Shown here piece after piece: positions 31,685-32,545 of a stretch of DNA of 32,545 nt. Where the stretch lies: NCBI GenBank assembly GCA_035624085.1, contig DASPSE010000250.1, positions 1 to 32,545 on the forward strand, given 5' to 3'. The DNA comes from JAFAGX01 sp035624085 (GTDB lineage Bacteria > Acidobacteriota > Terriglobia > Terriglobales > Acidobacteriaceae). The notes below the pieces were generated by a model. That model searched no databases. It saw only the letters and a list, made by a program, of their open reading frames with translations, and was not told where the DNA came from. Position 1 is the stretch's first letter. Every line of letters begins with the position of its first letter. The position numbers were made by a program, and so were the translations under genes.

Positions 31685-32545
31685 ATGCAACAAATGTCAG
31701 CGCATGCGGCTGCACACCACGCACCGCCGCAGGGCTTTATTCGGAAATATGTCTTCAGCGTGGATCACAAGGTGATCGGGATCCAGTACACGACTTTGAG
31801 CCTGGTAGCGGCATTTATCGGGATGGCGCTTTCCTGGGCTATGCGCATTCATCTTGGCTGGCCCGACGCGCACATTCCGCTGCTGGGCACGCTTTCCCCG
31901 AGCGGAGCGCCGGGCGGACTCATGACTCCGGAGTACTACCTGTCGCTGATGACCATGCACGGCACCATCATGGCGTTTTTCGTGCTGACTGCGGCGCCGA
32001 TGGCCGGGTTCGGCAATTTCATGCTGCCCATCCAGGTGGGAGCCGCGGACATGGCATTCCCCCGGCTGAACATGGCGTCATTCTGGGTCACGTTTGTGGG
32101 TTTCGTTCTCGCCTGCGCGACGTTCTTCATCCCCGACGGCCCCCCGCTGTCAGGATGGACCGCGTACGCACCATTGAGTGCAGTGGGTGCGGTGGCTGGC
32201 CCGGGGCAAGGCTGGGGTCAGAATCTGTGGGGACTTTCCATCGCCGTCTTCTGCGTGGCCTCGCTCCTCGGTGCATTGAACTTTATAGTGACTACGCTCG
32301 ACCTGCGTACCAAGGGGATGACGTTGTCGCGCCTGCCGCTATCGACGTGGGCGTGGTTCATTAATGCATGGGTGAGCTTGCTGGCTTTTGCGGTGCTGTT
32401 GCCTACCTGCTTGCTGCTGGTGCTCGACCGCCTCGGTGGGACCAGCTTCTTCATTCCAGCCGGGCTGGTCATTAATGACCAACTGCAGCCGCACTCCGGC
32501 GGATCACCACTCCTGTTTCAGCACTTGTTCTGGTTCTTCGGGCAT
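31685..32545 (+). CDS. coxA: Cytochrome c oxidase subunit I, 5' part (runs off the window)
   Basis: 287 codons from ATG 31685 remain open to the window edge, so about half of a roughly 550-residue protein. N-terminal FSVDHKVIGIQY, heme-a ligand H in MTMHGTIM, and the D-channel pair N and D in GFGNFMLPIQVGAADMAFPRLN are conserved, which points to an A-family oxidase. The window ends in HLFWFFGH, the first CuB histidine of helix VI. A GGGGTGAG site precedes the start. Together with coxB it forms the proton-pumping terminal oxidase. Confidence 0.95.
   Translation, partial: MQQMSAHAAAHHAPPQGFIRKYVFSVDHKVIGIQYTTLSLVAAFIGMALSWAMRIHLGWPDAHIPLLGTLSPSGAPGGLMTPEYYLSLMTMHGTIMAFFVLTAAPMAGFGNFMLPIQVGAADMAFPRLNMASFWVTFVGFVLACATFFIPDGPPLSGWTAYAPLSAVGAVAGPGQGWGQNLWGLSIAVFCVASLLGALNFIVTTLDLRTKGMTLSRLPLSTWAWFINAWVSLLAFAVLLPTCLLLVLDRLGGTSFFIPAGLVINDQLQPHSGGSPLLFQHLFWFFGH

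Noticed and set aside
1..32545. CRISPR arrays, transposases, phage genes
   Set aside because: No direct-repeat array and no recombinase-like ORF were found on either strand.

Overview
The window looks like a chromosomal piece of an Acidobacteriota bacterium (Terriglobia-like). This is inferred from family content: a very long TonB-dependent receptor with an N-terminal carboxypeptidase-regulatory domain, a DUF5818-type secreted protein, a lipoprotein made of tandem Ig-like repeats, a coiled-coil porin, and REP-like intergenic repeats built on CTTTGCG/CGCAAAG. No rRNA, tRNA, CRISPR array, transposase or phage gene was seen.

Left part (1-17.1 kb) is an envelope and secreted-protein region. It holds a porin (242-1984, -), an apparent fossil of an ABC-transporter permease (about 2173-2325, -), an Rrf2 regulator with a palindrome over its own promoter (2342-2827, -), a DUF5818-like protein, a nine-repeat Ig-like lipoprotein (3758-6637, -), an alpha/beta-hydrolase-fold protein and a PstS-like binding protein. 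The last of these is divergent from a 1313-residue TonB-dependent receptor (9548-13489, +). Then come two paralogous small secreted proteins, a 67-residue basic protein with a textbook terminator, a lipocalin-like protein, and a rhodanese plus TlpA-thioredoxin pair on the + strand.

Right part (17.2-32.5 kb) is an autotrophy and respiration region. An 11-gene minus-strand operon runs from 28077 down to 17266: cupredoxin/carboxypeptidase-regulatory protein, CBS-pair protein, ferredoxin-NADP reductase-like flavoprotein, RuBisCO large and small subunits (red-type Form I), CbbX activase, phosphoribulokinase, transketolase, a four-helix membrane protein, a 95-residue unknown and transaldolase. These supply CO2 fixation, RuBisCO repair, ribulose-1,5-bisphosphate supply and sugar-phosphate rearrangement. 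Upstream is a sigma-54 enhancer-binding protein with an unusual N-terminal Rossmann domain (28399-29745, -). Divergent from it is a second operon: a paralogous cupredoxin-like protein, cytochrome c oxidase subunit II, and subunit I, which runs off the window end.

The most interesting idea is that an NAD(P)-binding-type sigma-54 activator sits between, and may coordinate, a Calvin-cycle operon and an aa3-type oxidase operon, each led by one copy of the same copper-protein-like family. The DNA between regulator and Calvin operon has a sigma-54-like -24/-12 element and, 70-160 bp further upstream, clustered inverted repeats. Upstream of the oxidase operon are two tandem CRP/FNR-like dyads. No cbbR was seen. 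Transaldolase is present and no sedoheptulose-bisphosphatase is, so a transaldolase variant of the Calvin cycle is possible. All functional links here are inference from sequence and synteny.
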